From assembly GCF_014856545.2 (NCBI RefSeq), contig NZ_CP109811.1, forward strand, positions 490,001 through 554,000: a DNA stretch of 64,000 nt, in the 5' to 3' direction. Each line of letters opens with the position of its first letter. The first letter of the stretch is position 1. This document shows positions 1-8,326 of this stretch, one piece after another. This stretch comes from Mesobacillus jeotgali (GTDB lineage Bacteria > Bacillota > Bacilli > Bacillales > Cytobacillaceae). A program made the position numbers and the translations under genes. A model generated the notes under the pieces. That model was not told where the DNA came from. It ran no database searches and saw only the letters and a program-made list of their open reading frames with translations.

Positions 1-1902
1 TACCAGTCGATTTTGAAGGTGCATAAGGAGTTTTCTCGTTATAAAGGGAATCTATCATTCAAGATGTGGGTAACCTCCATTTTCATTCGAAACATGCGAG
101 AGCTTTCTAATTTGCCAGATTCAGAGGATAGGGAACCGCGCCTGGACGTGTTTGCTGGTTTGGACCAACTGGAAAAGGAGGCGCTTATTCTTACATATGC
201 AGCAGGTTTCACCCTGGAGGAGACTGCGCAAATCCTCGATGTTCCGGCTGAAAAAATTAAGCAATTATTGTTCTCCGGGATTCGGTCGGTCAGAAAACAA
301 TTAGATGGATCCGATTATCATGGCTGTGAACAGTTCCAGAAGCATTATATCGATTACCTGGAAAAATCAATGGAACGTCCGGCCAAGATTGAGTTTGAGA
401 TTCATCTTTATAACTGCCGGGATTGCCAGGAGGATTTGGCGAGTTTTCAGGAAGTTGCGATGACAAGGCTGAATTATGTTGAGGATGACCATAATCTGAA
501 TTTGCAGGCTCAACTAATGGAAAACATCAAAAAGAGACTGTCAGAGCAGAAGGAGCACAAACAACAGAAGATTAAAAAACGAAAGAAATGGGCGCTTGGT
601 TTTGCGAGTGCTTTTGCATTCATTATGGCACTTGGTTTCATTACCGGTGCGTTCCCAAAGGTTTATTACGCGTGGACGGAAGATGACGTATACTTTCGTG
701 AATACCTCCAGAAGGGGATTGGCCAGAGGCTGAACCTGGAAGCGGAAAGCGACGGGATCAAGGTGAAAATCAAGGGAGTGGTTGCAGATGATCTCCAGAC
801 TCTTGTTTTCTATGAAATTCATGATACGAAGGAAGACAAGCAATATTTTATGAATTATGAGGATGGGCTAACAGTCGTGAACGAATACAAGGTCATGAAA
901 CATGAAACCTATCCCCGTTATACGATCCCGGATGTCGAGGCGGAAATGAACAAAAAAGAGAAGAATGTATTTTACGGAAAGGTGGCCCTGAAGCCGCTTG
1001 ACGAGGACAAGGAAGACATCGAATTGAAAATCACAAAGATTCAGAGACTGGCCGACAATGCATCCCTATCGTTTGGCTTTACTTCCGGTGATTATAAAAC
1101 AGGTGAGTGGAGCTTCGAGTTCCCGGTAACCAAACAGCCTTCCACGGAATACGAAATCAATGACCAAAAAGAACTCGAGGGTGTGGCCGTCAGAATGGAA
1201 AAGTTGATTGTTGCCCCAACTGCAACTCTTTTACAGTTTAGCATTAATACAGAAAAGCTGGAGAAACGGATCGACTTCATCAATTTCAAATCGCTTGAAG
1301 TGAATGATAAAAAAGTAGAAGTAGATCGATATAACACTCATTTTATGGAACACCAGCCGGACGGTCCCTGGATGGGCTTCCAGGCACAATTTGCTCCCCT
1401 TTTTGGTGAGAAAGTCAAAGATTTCAAAGCCCAGCTGGACTCAATGTACCTATCGATTGTAGATCATAGAAGCATTGAACTTAGCGGAAATCAGACATTC
1501 CCGCAGAAGATTGAGTATGCAGGCAGCGCTCTTTTTATTGATAAGGTCGATGCCGGTCCGTCAACCGAAATCATTGTGCGTAATGATGACCTGAAAAATC
1601 GGGAATTTGAATCACTTCACATAAATTTTGTGGACGAAAATGATCATCAGCCAAACATGACCCATGTGGATTCCAAAGCAGTGCTTGTTGATAAGAACGG
1701 GGTGGAATATGACCTGCATAATGGCCGAGTCGATTTTGAAAAATTGGAGCAGCCACGCTATTTCGTCACAGAACAGTCTATGAGAGTAGAAGGCGTCGAA
1801 GAGAACTCCATAAGACTTGAAATCACGGGTTATAACATCTTGAAGTACCTGGATGAAGCTTGGGACCTGGGGGCGGTTCTGGTCACGACCCAGGAAGAGT
1901 AA
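1..1902 (+). CDS. Sigma-70-like / zinc-finger anti-sigma / DUF4179-like fusion protein, 5' truncated by window edge
   Basis: The frame is open from base 1, so the start lies upstream; the TTG at 13 is probably internal. The first visible residues resemble the end of sigma region 2. Residues about 50-100 form a sigma region 4 helix-turn-helix (LDQLEKEALILTYAAGFTLEE). Next comes a ZAS-type zinc motif, H135-x3-C139-x2-C142, with C109 as a likely fourth ligand. One membrane helix follows (about 197-217, after a KKRKK stop-transfer patch), then some 410 extracellular residues like DUF4179/DUF5643 proteins. Sigma factor and anti-sigma partner would thus be one polypeptide held at the membrane. The domain order is seen; function is inferred from the families. 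The last 13 codons lie inside an intergenic-type repeat (1862-1946), so the C-terminus may be recent. Confidence 0.75.
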   Translation, partial: YQSILKVHKEFSRYKGNLSFKMWVTSIFIRNMRELSNLPDSEDREPRLDVFAGLDQLEKEALILTYAAGFTLEETAQILDVPAEKIKQLLFSGIRSVRKQLDGSDYHGCEQFQKHYIDYLEKSMERPAKIEFEIHLYNCRDCQEDLASFQEVAMTRLNYVEDDHNLNLQAQLMENIKKRLSEQKEHKQQKIKKRKKWALGFASAFAFIMALGFITGAFPKVYYAWTEDDVYFREYLQKGIGQRLNLEAESDGIKVKIKGVVADDLQTLVFYEIHDTKEDKQYFMNYEDGLTVVNEYKVMKHETYPRYTIPDVEAEMNKKEKNVFYGKVALKPLDEDKEDIELKITKIQRLADNASLSFGFTSGDYKTGEWSFEFPVTKQPSTEYEINDQKELEGVAVRMEKLIVAPTATLLQFSINTEKLEKRIDFINFKSLEVNDKKVEVDRYNTHFMEHQPDGPWMGFQAQFAPLFGEKVKDFKAQLDSMYLSIVDHRSIELSGNQTFPQKIEYAGSALFIDKVDAGPSTEIIVRNDDLKNREFESLHINFVDENDHQPNMTHVDSKAVLVDKNGVEYDLHNGRVDFEKLEQPRYFVTEQSMRVEGVEENSIRLEITGYNILKYLDEAWDLGAVLVTTQEE

Positions 1903-1946
1903 GGATATGCGATGTATGGGGCGGGATCACCGTCCCTTTGTCTCAA
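1862..1946. repeat. Family A dispersed repeat, copy 1, overlapping the end of a gene
   Basis: The left half (GGGACCTGGGGGCGGTTCTG) lies inside the 3' end of the sigma fusion gene. The right half (CACCGTCCCTTTGTCTC) lies upstream of the thioesterase start. Both halves match the other copies at 2468, 3651, 7690 and elsewhere. Confidence 0.6.
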
Positions 1947-1971
1947 AACATTCAAAAAGAGGGATATCATT

Positions 1972-2427
1972 TTGAAGAAGAAAATCGATGAGTATCAAAT
2001 TTATCAGAAACACTACGACCAAATTTATGAACAAGTTAAAAATGATCCGTATGCGCAATTCTTAGGCATTCAGTTAACAAAATTTGAGGCTGGGTTAGCA
2101 GAAGCGATGCTAGAAGTAAAGGAACATATGGTAAATGCACATGGAACTGTTCATGGAGCAGTTATGTATGCTTTAGCCGACCATGTATTTTCTGTAGCCT
2201 GTAATGCATATGGAAAAACCTCAGTAGGACTCTCGACAACAATCCAGTTTATTGAAGCTGCTCAACCTGGAGACAGAATAGTTGCCCGTGCAACCGAAAT
2301 AAGAAGAAACTTTCGCACCGGATTTTACCGTATTGAAATATTTCATGAGCAAAGCCTGATCGCAACAATGGAGGCCGTTGCTTACCGTAAAGACCATTAT
2401 TTTATCGAACTTGATGAACAAGATTAA
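1972..2427 (+). CDS. PaaI-family hotdog-fold thioesterase
   Basis: This 151-residue protein has the PaaI-type hotdog signature: the NAHGTVHGAVMYALAD stretch carries the conserved HG-x-x-HGG-like active-site loop and leads into the central helix. The family hydrolyses acyl- or aryl-CoA thioesters in the cytoplasm; the substrate cannot be told. The frame is open from an ATG at 1912, but that part lies in repeat A1. TTG at 1972 is preferred because AAGAGGG sits 8-10 bases upstream. The gene is probably monocistronic. Confidence 0.8.
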   Translation: MKKKIDEYQIYQKHYDQIYEQVKNDPYAQFLGIQLTKFEAGLAEAMLEVKEHMVNAHGTVHGAVMYALADHVFSVACNAYGKTSVGLSTTIQFIEAAQPGDRIVARATEIRRNFRTGFYRIEIFHEQSLIATMEAVAYRKDHYFIELDEQD

Positions 2428-2467
2428 GTATTTTTTATGTTCAATACTGTGATCTCCATTAACAAGC

Positions 2468-2546
2468 GGGACATGGGAATGGTTTTGGTGTCTAAGGGAT
2501 AGGAAGATTTGGGCTTTTTAGGGGCGGGAGAACCGTCCTCTGTCTC
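2468..2546. repeat. Family A dispersed repeat, copy 2
   Basis: This is a full-length copy of about 79 bp: GGGAC...TTGGTGTCTA, then GATTTGGGCTTTTT, then GGGCGGGAGAACCGTCC...TGTCTC. The same order and central T-rich segment recur at 3651-3724. It lies directly upstream of the ribosome site of the gene at 2567. Confidence 0.7.
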
Positions 2547-2566
2547 GTTAATAAGGAGGATTTCCT

Positions 2567-3121
2567 TTGAATTTTATTGCATGGATGATTGTTGCCTGTG
2601 AAGTTGCGTTTTGGATTGTCATTATCCTGGGATTGACAGTTCGGTACATTTTTAAGAAGAATAGACTCAGCATCTTTTTCTTTGTTCTGACACCGTTGAT
2701 CGATCTGCTTTTGCTGGCTCTTACTAGTTATGACCTTTACCGCGGGGAAACGGCAACCATTGCACACGGTATCGCGGCCATTTATATCGGCGTTTCGGTA
2801 GCCTATGGAAAAAGCATGATCAACTGGGCGGATTCACGTTTCCAATATTATATTTTGAAGAAGGGTGAAAAGCCTGAACGTTTGAGGGGAAAGGAATTTT
2901 CACAGAACGAAAGAAAGAACCTTCTTCGCCATTATGCTGCGTTCCTTATTGGCGGCAGCATGCTCGGATTGATCATTTACCTGATCAAAGACCCTGCAAG
3001 GACGGAGAGCCTATTCGCTGTCTTGAAAACTTGGGCATTTGTTCTCGCCATTGATACTGCCATAACAGCAAGTTACTTCATTTGGCCGAAAAAAGAAAAA
3101 GGCACAAGCAAAGTTGGTTAG
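2567..3121 (+). CDS. Integral membrane protein, four predicted helices, YmcC-like
   Basis: The protein has 184 residues. Hydrophobic segments lie at about 4-27, 35-54, 122-141 and 151-170, with a basic loop at about 85-120. The start is TTG at 2567 behind a strong AAGGAGGA at 2553-2560. Size and N-terminus recall Bacillus YmcC-type membrane proteins of unknown function; I make this link from memory and hold it weakly. There is no catalytic motif. Family A repeats flank it, with no close operon partner. Confidence 0.7.
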   Translation: MNFIAWMIVACEVAFWIVIILGLTVRYIFKKNRLSIFFFVLTPLIDLLLLALTSYDLYRGETATIAHGIAAIYIGVSVAYGKSMINWADSRFQYYILKKGEKPERLRGKEFSQNERKNLLRHYAAFLIGGSMLGLIIYLIKDPARTESLFAVLKTWAFVLAIDTAITASYFIWPKKEKGTSKVG

Positions 3122-3279
3122 GTCTGACGTGGGGATAGTTTGGCACCTCAAGTTGAACCTTTTGAGAAGGGGAAACGCTCTCCTGTCTCAACAATTATAG
3201 AAGCACGTTGACTTAACAAGGAAAATAACAGTTATGATAAAATCGGAATAGTTTAAAATATCTATAAATAGGAGGAGTT

Positions 3280-3636
3280 ATGAACTCAAACCCAATTTTA
3301 AATCAAATCGGAACGACATTTATTCCTGTTCGTGACATTGAAAGAGCGCGGAACTGGTATTGTGACATATTAGGGTTACCATCCGATGGTGAGATTTTAT
3401 TTGGTCATCTTTACGTATTACCTATGAACGGAACGGGTATCGTATTAGACAGCAAAATATTTTCAGAGGAAAATATATATAAAGCTCCACCATTTCATTT
3501 AAATACACATAATATCGAACAAGCTTTTCAATACATGAAAAGAAAAAATGTGGAGATTACTACGGAAATTGAAAATAATCATTGGTTCAATTTTAAAGAT
3601 TTAGACGGCAATCATTTAATGATTTGCCAATGTTAG
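3280..3636 (+). CDS. VOC-superfamily (glyoxalase/bleomycin-resistance fold) protein
   Basis: The 118 residues follow the usual VOC pattern: an opening strand with FIPVRDIERARNWYCDILGL, a middle region, and a closing DLDGNHLMICQ. In this fold the terminal Glu or Gln is often a metal ligand; here it is probably the Q near the C-terminus. Members include glyoxalases, dioxygenases and antibiotic-binding proteins, so no substrate is assigned. AGGAGGAG ends 3 bases before the ATG. It is a single gene followed by repeat A3 and a terminator. Confidence 0.8.
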   Translation: MNSNPILNQIGTTFIPVRDIERARNWYCDILGLPSDGEILFGHLYVLPMNGTGIVLDSKIFSEENIYKAPPFHLNTHNIEQAFQYMKRKNVEITTEIENNHWFNFKDLDGNHLMICQC

Positions 3637-3650
3637 TTTTTTCACTAAGT

Positions 3651-3724
3651 GGGACGGATCTGGTGTCTAGTAATTAGTAAGAATTTGGGCTTTTTTGGGA
3701 CGTGAGAACCGTCCCTCAGTCTCT
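3651..3724. repeat. Family A dispersed repeat, copy 3
   Basis: This copy reads GGGACGGATCTGGTGTCTAG, then AATTTGGGCTTTTTTGGGAC, then GTGAGAACCGTCCCTCAGTCTC. It is the closest match to copy 2 over the whole length. Confidence 0.7.
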
Positions 3725-3742
3725 TTAAAAGTTTATGAGTAT

Positions 3743-3778
3743 ATGGCGTTGATCCAATAAGGATTAACGCCTTTTTGT
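3743..3778 (+). terminator. Rho-independent terminator after the VOC gene
   Basis: GGCGTTGATCC pairs with GGATTAACGCC across a short AATAA loop and is followed by TTTTTGTTG. The rest of 3637-3948 holds repeat A3 and no gene that I can see. Confidence 0.65.
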
Positions 3779-3948
3779 TGAATTCTTTTTTATAACGGAA
3801 GGGTGCTAAGCCCTTTAGGGCAATGTGGTGCAGAAAACACTACAGATTGGTGTGAAATTTTTTTCATTCTATATTCAATAAATCACATAACCAAAGGGTA
3901 AATTAAGAACCTGATTTTTAATTCCTTTATATTTCAGGAGGTTTTAAT

Positions 3949-4380
3949 TTGTTATTAGTTTGGGTTCTCATAGCGCTTTTGATAATTTTTACAATATTCA
4001 TGCCTAAAAGGTTAACTGTTAAAGAAAACATAATCATGTTTCCAATAATCGGTTACTTTGCCTGGACGGCCCATACCGTATTTGGTATGATGTTAGATTT
4101 TGTGGACTTTGGTCCTACAAAGAAGGTTGAACTCACAGATTGGGCACTTGTTACGTTTATTCCACCCCTACTAGGAATTCTATTTCTTAACTTTAAAACA
4201 AGTAAGTATATGATTTATGTGGTTATCTGGACAATTTCTTCGTTTTTAATTGAACTATTACTTGATATTTTTGGCTATATGAAACACTCGGAATGGATTA
4301 TTTGGTACTCCATTCCAACTTATTTACTTGCCTATTTTTCTTTGCATTGGTTTTTTCAAAGGGTAATAAGAAGCTTGTAA
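3949..4380 (+). CDS. Small integral membrane protein, CBO0543-like
   Basis: The protein has 143 residues with four to five hydrophobic helices (about 2-17, 28-46, 65-82, 86-108 and 117-135). The start is TTG at 3949, 6 bases after AGGAGG. Pattern and length recall the CBO0543 family of small Firmicute membrane proteins; function is unknown. It is monocistronic and ends in a terminator formed by repeat A4. Confidence 0.65.
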   Translation: MLLVWVLIALLIIFTIFMPKRLTVKENIIMFPIIGYFAWTAHTVFGMMLDFVDFGPTKKVELTDWALVTFIPPLLGILFLNFKTSKYMIYVVIWTISSFLIELLLDIFGYMKHSEWIIWYSIPTYLLAYFSLHWFFQRVIRSL

Positions 4381-4426
4381 GGTAATCTTAATCAAGGATT
4401 TTAGAAAAATAAAAACAAGAATAGAC

Positions 4427-4494
4427 GCTGGGAAGGGTTCCTAATGTCTCAAAAAATCTATTCAAAAGGGACGGGAGAATCCGTCCCTTTTTTG
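4427..4494. repeat. Family A dispersed repeat, copy 4
   Basis: The left half is GGGAAGGGTTCCTAATGTCTC and the right half GGGACGGGAGAATCCGTCCC. The right half forms its own hairpin followed by six T's. Confidence 0.65.
4468..4494 (+). terminator. Terminator made by the right half of repeat A4
   Basis: GGGACGG pairs with CCGTCCC across a GAGAAT loop and is followed by TTTTTT. It is a good intrinsic terminator for the membrane gene ending at 4380. Confidence 0.6.
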
Positions 4495-4613
4495 CATGGG
4501 GAGGAAGTGTTGATGAAAATCATGAATAAATCAAATAAAACTTAAATATATAAGAATAAAGTACTTGGACAACAACTGCCATATTAATTTTGGAACTATA
4601 AGGTGCTGATCTT

Positions 4614-4793
4614 TTGAATAGAAATAGGAATTTGAATTTAGTTATTTTTGCGCTAGTCTGTTTGCTTATAGTTCTATTTGTGCATGTAATCATCCACACC
4701 AAGGTTTATGTTGTGTATAGCGCAAGTCTTGGGTCAATTTTCATGATTGGACTTGTCATCTTCCTTATTGTGTTTCTTTATTTTAATGGGTAA
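4614..4793 (+). CDS. Small two-helix membrane peptide (59 residues)
   Basis: TTG at 4614 follows AAGGTG with a 7-base gap. The frame runs 59 codons to TAA at 4791. A polar N-terminus (NRNRN) is followed by a hydrophobic helix at about 9-26, a short turn (HTKVY) and a second helix at about 37-56. This is what real small membrane proteins look like, though no homologue is recognised. Its position alone in a 515-base gap with its own ribosome site supports it. Confidence 0.5.
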   Translation: MNRNRNLNLVIFALVCLLIVLFVHVIIHTKVYVVYSASLGSIFMIGLVIFLIVFLYFNG

Positions 4794-4864
4794 AAATAGT
4801 GAAAGAGAAGTGTCCGGAGAAAAACTAAACGTTTAAGATGGAAACCGATCCATAGTCTCTATTG

Positions 4865-4892
4865 AAAAAAAACTCCCTAACAAGGGAGTTTT
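4865..4892 (-). terminator. Terminator of the GNAT gene
   Basis: AACTCCCT pairs with AGGGAGTT across a four-base loop. On the minus strand a run of eight T's follows, matching the gene that ends at 4896. Confidence 0.75.
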
Positions 4893-4895
4893 CCA

Positions 4896-5423
4896 TTATG
4901 TATTTCTAAGAACGGTAATGAATCCGTCCAGAATCTGATGGCTTATTTTAAACCCTTTGCTTTGGTAAAAATTCAAGGCTGCATCATTTCCGTTGGAAAC
5001 ATAGATAAACTGATCCTGAACGTCGTTAAAGGAATCAAGCCATTCCTTTGATTTTTCATAAAGGACCGATCCAATGCCAATGCTGCGATAACCGCCTTTG
5101 ATATAAAATTGCGAAAGGCAGCCGACATCATTTCCTTTTACCGATTCCATGTCAAAAAAGACGGCAAACTCATTCGAATAAACTTCCTTCGGGGAAACAT
5201 TGCTATAGACGTATCCGACAACTTCATTGCCATCCATTGCGGCTATGATTTGATTGGCTTTTGCATTTTTTACAGAAGGGACCAGCCGCGTTTCAAAGCT
5301 CATGCCATTGAAGAGCTCAGGGCGAATCGTTGCTAAAGATTTCTGGTAAACCATCAACTCATTGCAAAGATCTTTCACAATGCTAATCTGCTCTTCGGCT
5401 ATGAGTTCATAAGTAATTGCCAT
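4896..5423 (-). CDS. GNAT-family N-acetyltransferase
   Basis: The 175-residue protein has a GNAT core. The acetyl-CoA pyrophosphate loop appears as QFYIKGGYRSIGIGSVLYEK, a Q/R-x-x-G-x-G/A variant. It is followed by the YVSNGNDAALNFYQSKGF strand and helix that close the fold. The family transfers an acetyl group from acetyl-CoA to an amine; the substrate is unknown. Two ATG codons are adjacent. The second (5423) is preferred because AGGAAG then sits 7 bases away rather than 4. It is a single gene. Confidence 0.8.
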   Translation of the reverse strand: MAITYELIAEEQISIVKDLCNELMVYQKSLATIRPELFNGMSFETRLVPSVKNAKANQIIAAMDGNEVVGYVYSNVSPKEVYSNEFAVFFDMESVKGNDVGCLSQFYIKGGYRSIGIGSVLYEKSKEWLDSFNDVQDQFIYVSNGNDAALNFYQSKGFKISHQILDGFITVLRNT

Positions 5424-5567
5424 CATTCAACTTCCTTTTCTTTCAGGTTCTTTAATCGAATTATATCGTGAAACCTCGGCTTATGATAACCAAATCTTTT
5501 TTCTTCCTGACAGCTTGTCATGATTAGGCCACATGGTTCATAAACTCTATCAAAAGGGGGTGGAGAG

Positions 5568-5786
5568 TTGAACCGTGTTTCGAACAGGGTGGATTATTAT
5601 TTGAAGGACAAATGTCTCTTAAGTGCGAATGTAAAGCAGTGGGAGCAATATATTGCTGCATTGCGGGCCTGCAATACAGTCACGATAAACAAAAAGGAAT
5701 ACATGGTAGACAAAATAAATATGGTTCATGATCCTGCAACCATCGTATTGAAAGTCAATATTCAACCGCTTAAGGTTTATATTTAA
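5568..5786 (+). CDS. Small hypothetical protein (72 residues)
   Basis: TTG at 5568 is preceded by GGGGGTGGAGAG. The product is soluble, with a helical N-terminal half (RVDYYLKDKCLLSANVKQWE) and a strand-rich C-terminal half. I recognise no family. The stop codon overlaps the start of a terminator hairpin, which supports a real monocistronic gene. Most of 5819-6003 shows nothing I can assign. Confidence 0.55.
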   Translation: MNRVSNRVDYYLKDKCLLSANVKQWEQYIAALRACNTVTINKKEYMVDKINMVHDPATIVLKVNIQPLKVYI

Positions 5787-5818
5787 GTATCCTTTATGGA
5801 TGCTTTTTATTTTTTTAA
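5786..5818 (+). terminator. Terminator (AGTATCC...GGATGCT type)
   Basis: AGTATCC pairs with GGATGCT (one G-U pair) and is followed by TTTTTATTTTTTT. A near-identical copy is at 8959-8985. Confidence 0.65.
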
Positions 5819-6003
5819 AGGATAGTTAATGATTTCTGACATGAAAATATAGTGGACTGCAGAAGGCCTACAGTATTACTTAGAACATGTGCCCGAAAAG
5901 AGGAGAAGCCGAAGATTTCGGTAACAAGTTTGAGGATTATTTCCATTAGGCAGGGGACTCTAAAGAATAAAAGTCATATTGAAAATGAAGGGAAGTTATT
6001 CTA

Positions 6004-7014
6004 ATGGTCCTGATCAATCCAATCAGCTCCTCTGAGATAGGGACTCTGTGGCAGACTTACCAGGAAAAGACTCTGATCATGCGATTTCTGGAATACTTTA
6101 TACAGAAGGCGGATGACCAGGAATCGCGGAATCTGTTGGGAGGTCTTTGGCAGGAGCTTAATTTTTACGTGAAGGAAATGGAAAAAGTTTTTGATGAGCA
6201 AGGAATGGTAAAGCCAGTAGGTTTTACATCTGAGGATGTGAATATTGAAGCTCCTAAGCTTTATGATAATGGTTTTGACATCATGTTTGTCCGTGTCTTG
6301 AAGCAGGTTAGCATGGGGCTCTATACCTTAAACATGAATATGTCGTATAACAATCGAGTGATGGCGATTTATGAGGGACTGACGACCATTACCCAGAAAA
6401 TTTATAAGCTTGCCACCATGTATCTTCTTGAAAAAGGGCTTCTGTCCCAGCCGCCAAAGGTGACCATGCCGAAGACAACTGAATTCATCGAGAGTAAAAA
6501 ATATATGAAGGGCATGAAACTGTTTGGTGACAAAAGGGCTCTGAATGACCTGGAGATCGGGATTCTCCACCATAATCTCGAATCCAACAATATTGGCATG
6601 AAGCTGATTACAGGCTTTGCTCAATGTGCACGGAACAAAGAGGCAAAACAGTATTTCGTGCAGGGAAAAGAGCTTGCAAAGAAACAGATGAAAATGATGG
6701 AGAAAATATTGCGAGAGAGCGATATTACCCCTGTCCTTTCGCCAGGGGGGACAGTAACGACCTCCACCGTACCGCCATTCTCAGACAAGCTTATGATGCA
6801 TTGCATTTATATCCTGAATGGATTCGGGCTCGTTGGGGCGGGAAGCGGATCATTCTTCAGCTTAAGAAATGATATATCCATGAAATCCATCTTGCTGGCT
6901 AAAGATGTATTTTTCTATGCTCAGGAAGGCATTGAAATCAAGATTAAAAACGGATGGTTTGAAGAGCCTCCACAGATGGAAGACAGAGCGGCGATCATAA
7001 AGAAAGGACAGTGA
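6004..7014 (+). CDS. DUF3231 family protein
   Basis: This is a 336-residue, almost wholly helical protein with two related halves, as in DUF3231 proteins. The first half has LWQTYQEKTLIMRFLEYFIQKA; the second repeats the pattern at about 180-330 (DLEIGILHHNLESNNIGMKL). Conserved E and H residues recall a ferritin-like four-helix bundle, but no metal site is shown here. The family is common in Bacillaceae and often sporulation-linked; its role is not established. The ATG has AAGGGAAG about 10 bases upstream. Confidence 0.8.
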   Translation: MVLINPISSSEIGTLWQTYQEKTLIMRFLEYFIQKADDQESRNLLGGLWQELNFYVKEMEKVFDEQGMVKPVGFTSEDVNIEAPKLYDNGFDIMFVRVLKQVSMGLYTLNMNMSYNNRVMAIYEGLTTITQKIYKLATMYLLEKGLLSQPPKVTMPKTTEFIESKKYMKGMKLFGDKRALNDLEIGILHHNLESNNIGMKLITGFAQCARNKEAKQYFVQGKELAKKQMKMMEKILRESDITPVLSPGGTVTTSTVPPFSDKLMMHCIYILNGFGLVGAGSGSFFSLRNDISMKSILLAKDVFFYAQEGIEIKIKNGWFEEPPQMEDRAAIIKKGQ

Positions 7015-7015
7015 G

Positions 7016-7050
7016 GGGCTTGGGGACGGTTCCATTCCCCGGTTGTTCTT
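7016..7050. repeat. Family A repeat, partial copy 5
   Basis: GGGGACGGTTCCATTCCCCGG immediately follows the DUF3231 stop. It holds mainly the left half of the repeat. Confidence 0.45.
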
Positions 7051-7116
7051 AAAGAGGGATTAATCTCCCAAGGTATCACAGTTAGGATAGACAGTTTTAC
7101 ATTTTCCTGAGGTAGC

Positions 7117-7419
7117 TTGAATAGACTCTTAGGGGAGGTGTCGAAACTGTCTAATTTGATTATGCATGTCTGCAGACTGTTCCTTGGAGTTGTTTTCCTG
7201 CTTGCGGGCATTAACGGGTATTTTGTTATTTTTGGGTTGGAGCCATTCATCGCCACAAGTCCAGAAGCAATGGCCTTGTTTCAATTTGACTACCTATTAG
7301 TGGTTGAAAAATCACTTGAAATCATTTGTGGGATCTTGCTAATCACGAACCAAAAAACTGGAAGAGTAGAAGGAATGATGATAGGCAAGAGGGCGGGGAG
7401 TAAGTGGCTGTGCCTGTGA
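7117..7419 (+). pseudogene. Truncated DoxX-like membrane protein
   Basis: From about residue 16 the product matches the first half of DoxX-like proteins: LFLGVVFLLAGINGYF (helix 1), then LVVEKSLEIICGILLITNQ (helix 2 with the conserved E-x-x-x-G pattern). The C-terminal helices expected in the roughly 120-140-residue family are missing. They are replaced by a polar tail (KTGRVEGMMIGKRAGSKWLCL). The start is unclear: the GGGGAGG at 7132-7138 best serves codons near 7147-7162, not the TTG at 7117. I call it a truncated gene; a short functional variant is possible. Confidence 0.5.
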
Positions 7420-7482
7420 GACAATTTGTTAAAGTCTCATAAAGTATAGAGAAATAGGTTTTAGTACTGGGAGTGAATCTGA

Positions 7483-7686
7483 TTGTTTGTTGGACGTGCA
7501 TTATACTTATTAGGAATGGCTTTCGTTTTCTTTAGTATTGTTGTACTCATTATGTCTCTTTTTTCAAATAGCGGCGGAGATTTAATGATTCCATTATTCG
7601 CTTTGCTGAATGGTTTGATTGCCATGGGTGTTGGAGATCTTGTCATAGATGTGAATCATCGGCAAAGAGTAGAAAAGATGAAATAA
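7483..7686 (+). CDS. Small membrane protein (67 residues)
   Basis: TTG at 7483 follows GGGAGTG. Two hydrophobic helices (about 3-26 and 33-54) are followed by a charged tail (VNHRQRVEKMK). No family is recognised. A family A repeat starts directly after the stop. Confidence 0.6.
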   Translation: MFVGRALYLLGMAFVFFSIVVLIMSLFSNSGGDLMIPLFALLNGLIAMGVGDLVIDVNHRQRVEKMK

Positions 7687-7689
7687 AGG

Positions 7690-7759
7690 CGGACACGGGG
7701 ACGGTTCTGGTGCACCCAACAAATATTTTTGGGGCCGGGAAAACCGTCCTTTGTTTCTT
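7690..7759. repeat. Family A dispersed repeat, copy 6
   Basis: It reads GGACACGGGGACGGTTCTGG, a central TATTTTT, then GGGGCCGGGAAAACCGTCC...GTTTC. Its hairpin could terminate the genes that converge here. Confidence 0.6.
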
Positions 7760-8162
7760 AATTGATCGCCTCTTCCGTTTCCCTGACAATCATCCATTTT
7801 TGCTGTATTAACTGCCAGTTTTCAATCGTAAATAGCCGCGCTAAGACTTCTTCATTTTTAACGATCAGCTGCTCATAAAAGACCACAGCGTTTTCTTTGT
7901 TCCTGAGACGGATCACCCGGTTCTCAAAGCGTTTCTGGCATCCCCGGAAATGCATGACGGATTGGTTCAGGCCATCTATGGCTTCCTGTTTGTTAAAAAA
8001 TGCCGGCCGATCATTGGCACTTCTGAAAAAAGTGACATAATAGTCTTCTGTCATTCGATCCAGATCAGATGTCTCACCTGTAGCCATTGCCATATTCCAA
8101 TCTTCAAGAAAAGAATCATGCATAAGTTCGAAATCTATGGCTATATTTTTAAGTTCGACCAC
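7758..8162 (-). CDS. NTF2-like (SnoaL/DUF4440-type) protein
   Basis: The protein has 134 residues. An N-terminal helix (FLEDWNMAMATGETSDLDRMTEDYYVTFF) leads into alternating strands with RPAFFNKQEAIDGL, VVFYEQLI and ARLFTIENWQLIQQKWMIV. This is the usual order of an NTF2-like cone fold, which binds small ligands or acts as an isomerase or hydrolase. No catalytic set is clear. The start is GTG at 8162 with GAGAAGG upstream. Confidence 0.6.
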   Translation of the reverse strand: MVELKNIAIDFELMHDSFLEDWNMAMATGETSDLDRMTEDYYVTFFRSANDRPAFFNKQEAIDGLNQSVMHFRGCQKRFENRVIRLRNKENAVVFYEQLIVKNEEVLARLFTIENWQLIQQKWMIVRETEEAIN

Positions 8163-8326
8163 GTTAAAACCTTCTCTCCAAATTTAATTAGTAAAAATAT
8201 TCGATGATAAAGTCTATATATCCTTTTTAATAGACGGATAGGACTCATGCGGGTAACAAACCAAGCCAGGCGTTCATAGGATAATCAGAATTAAATGGTG
8301 ACCTGTCTGGAGGGAGAAGAAGGATT

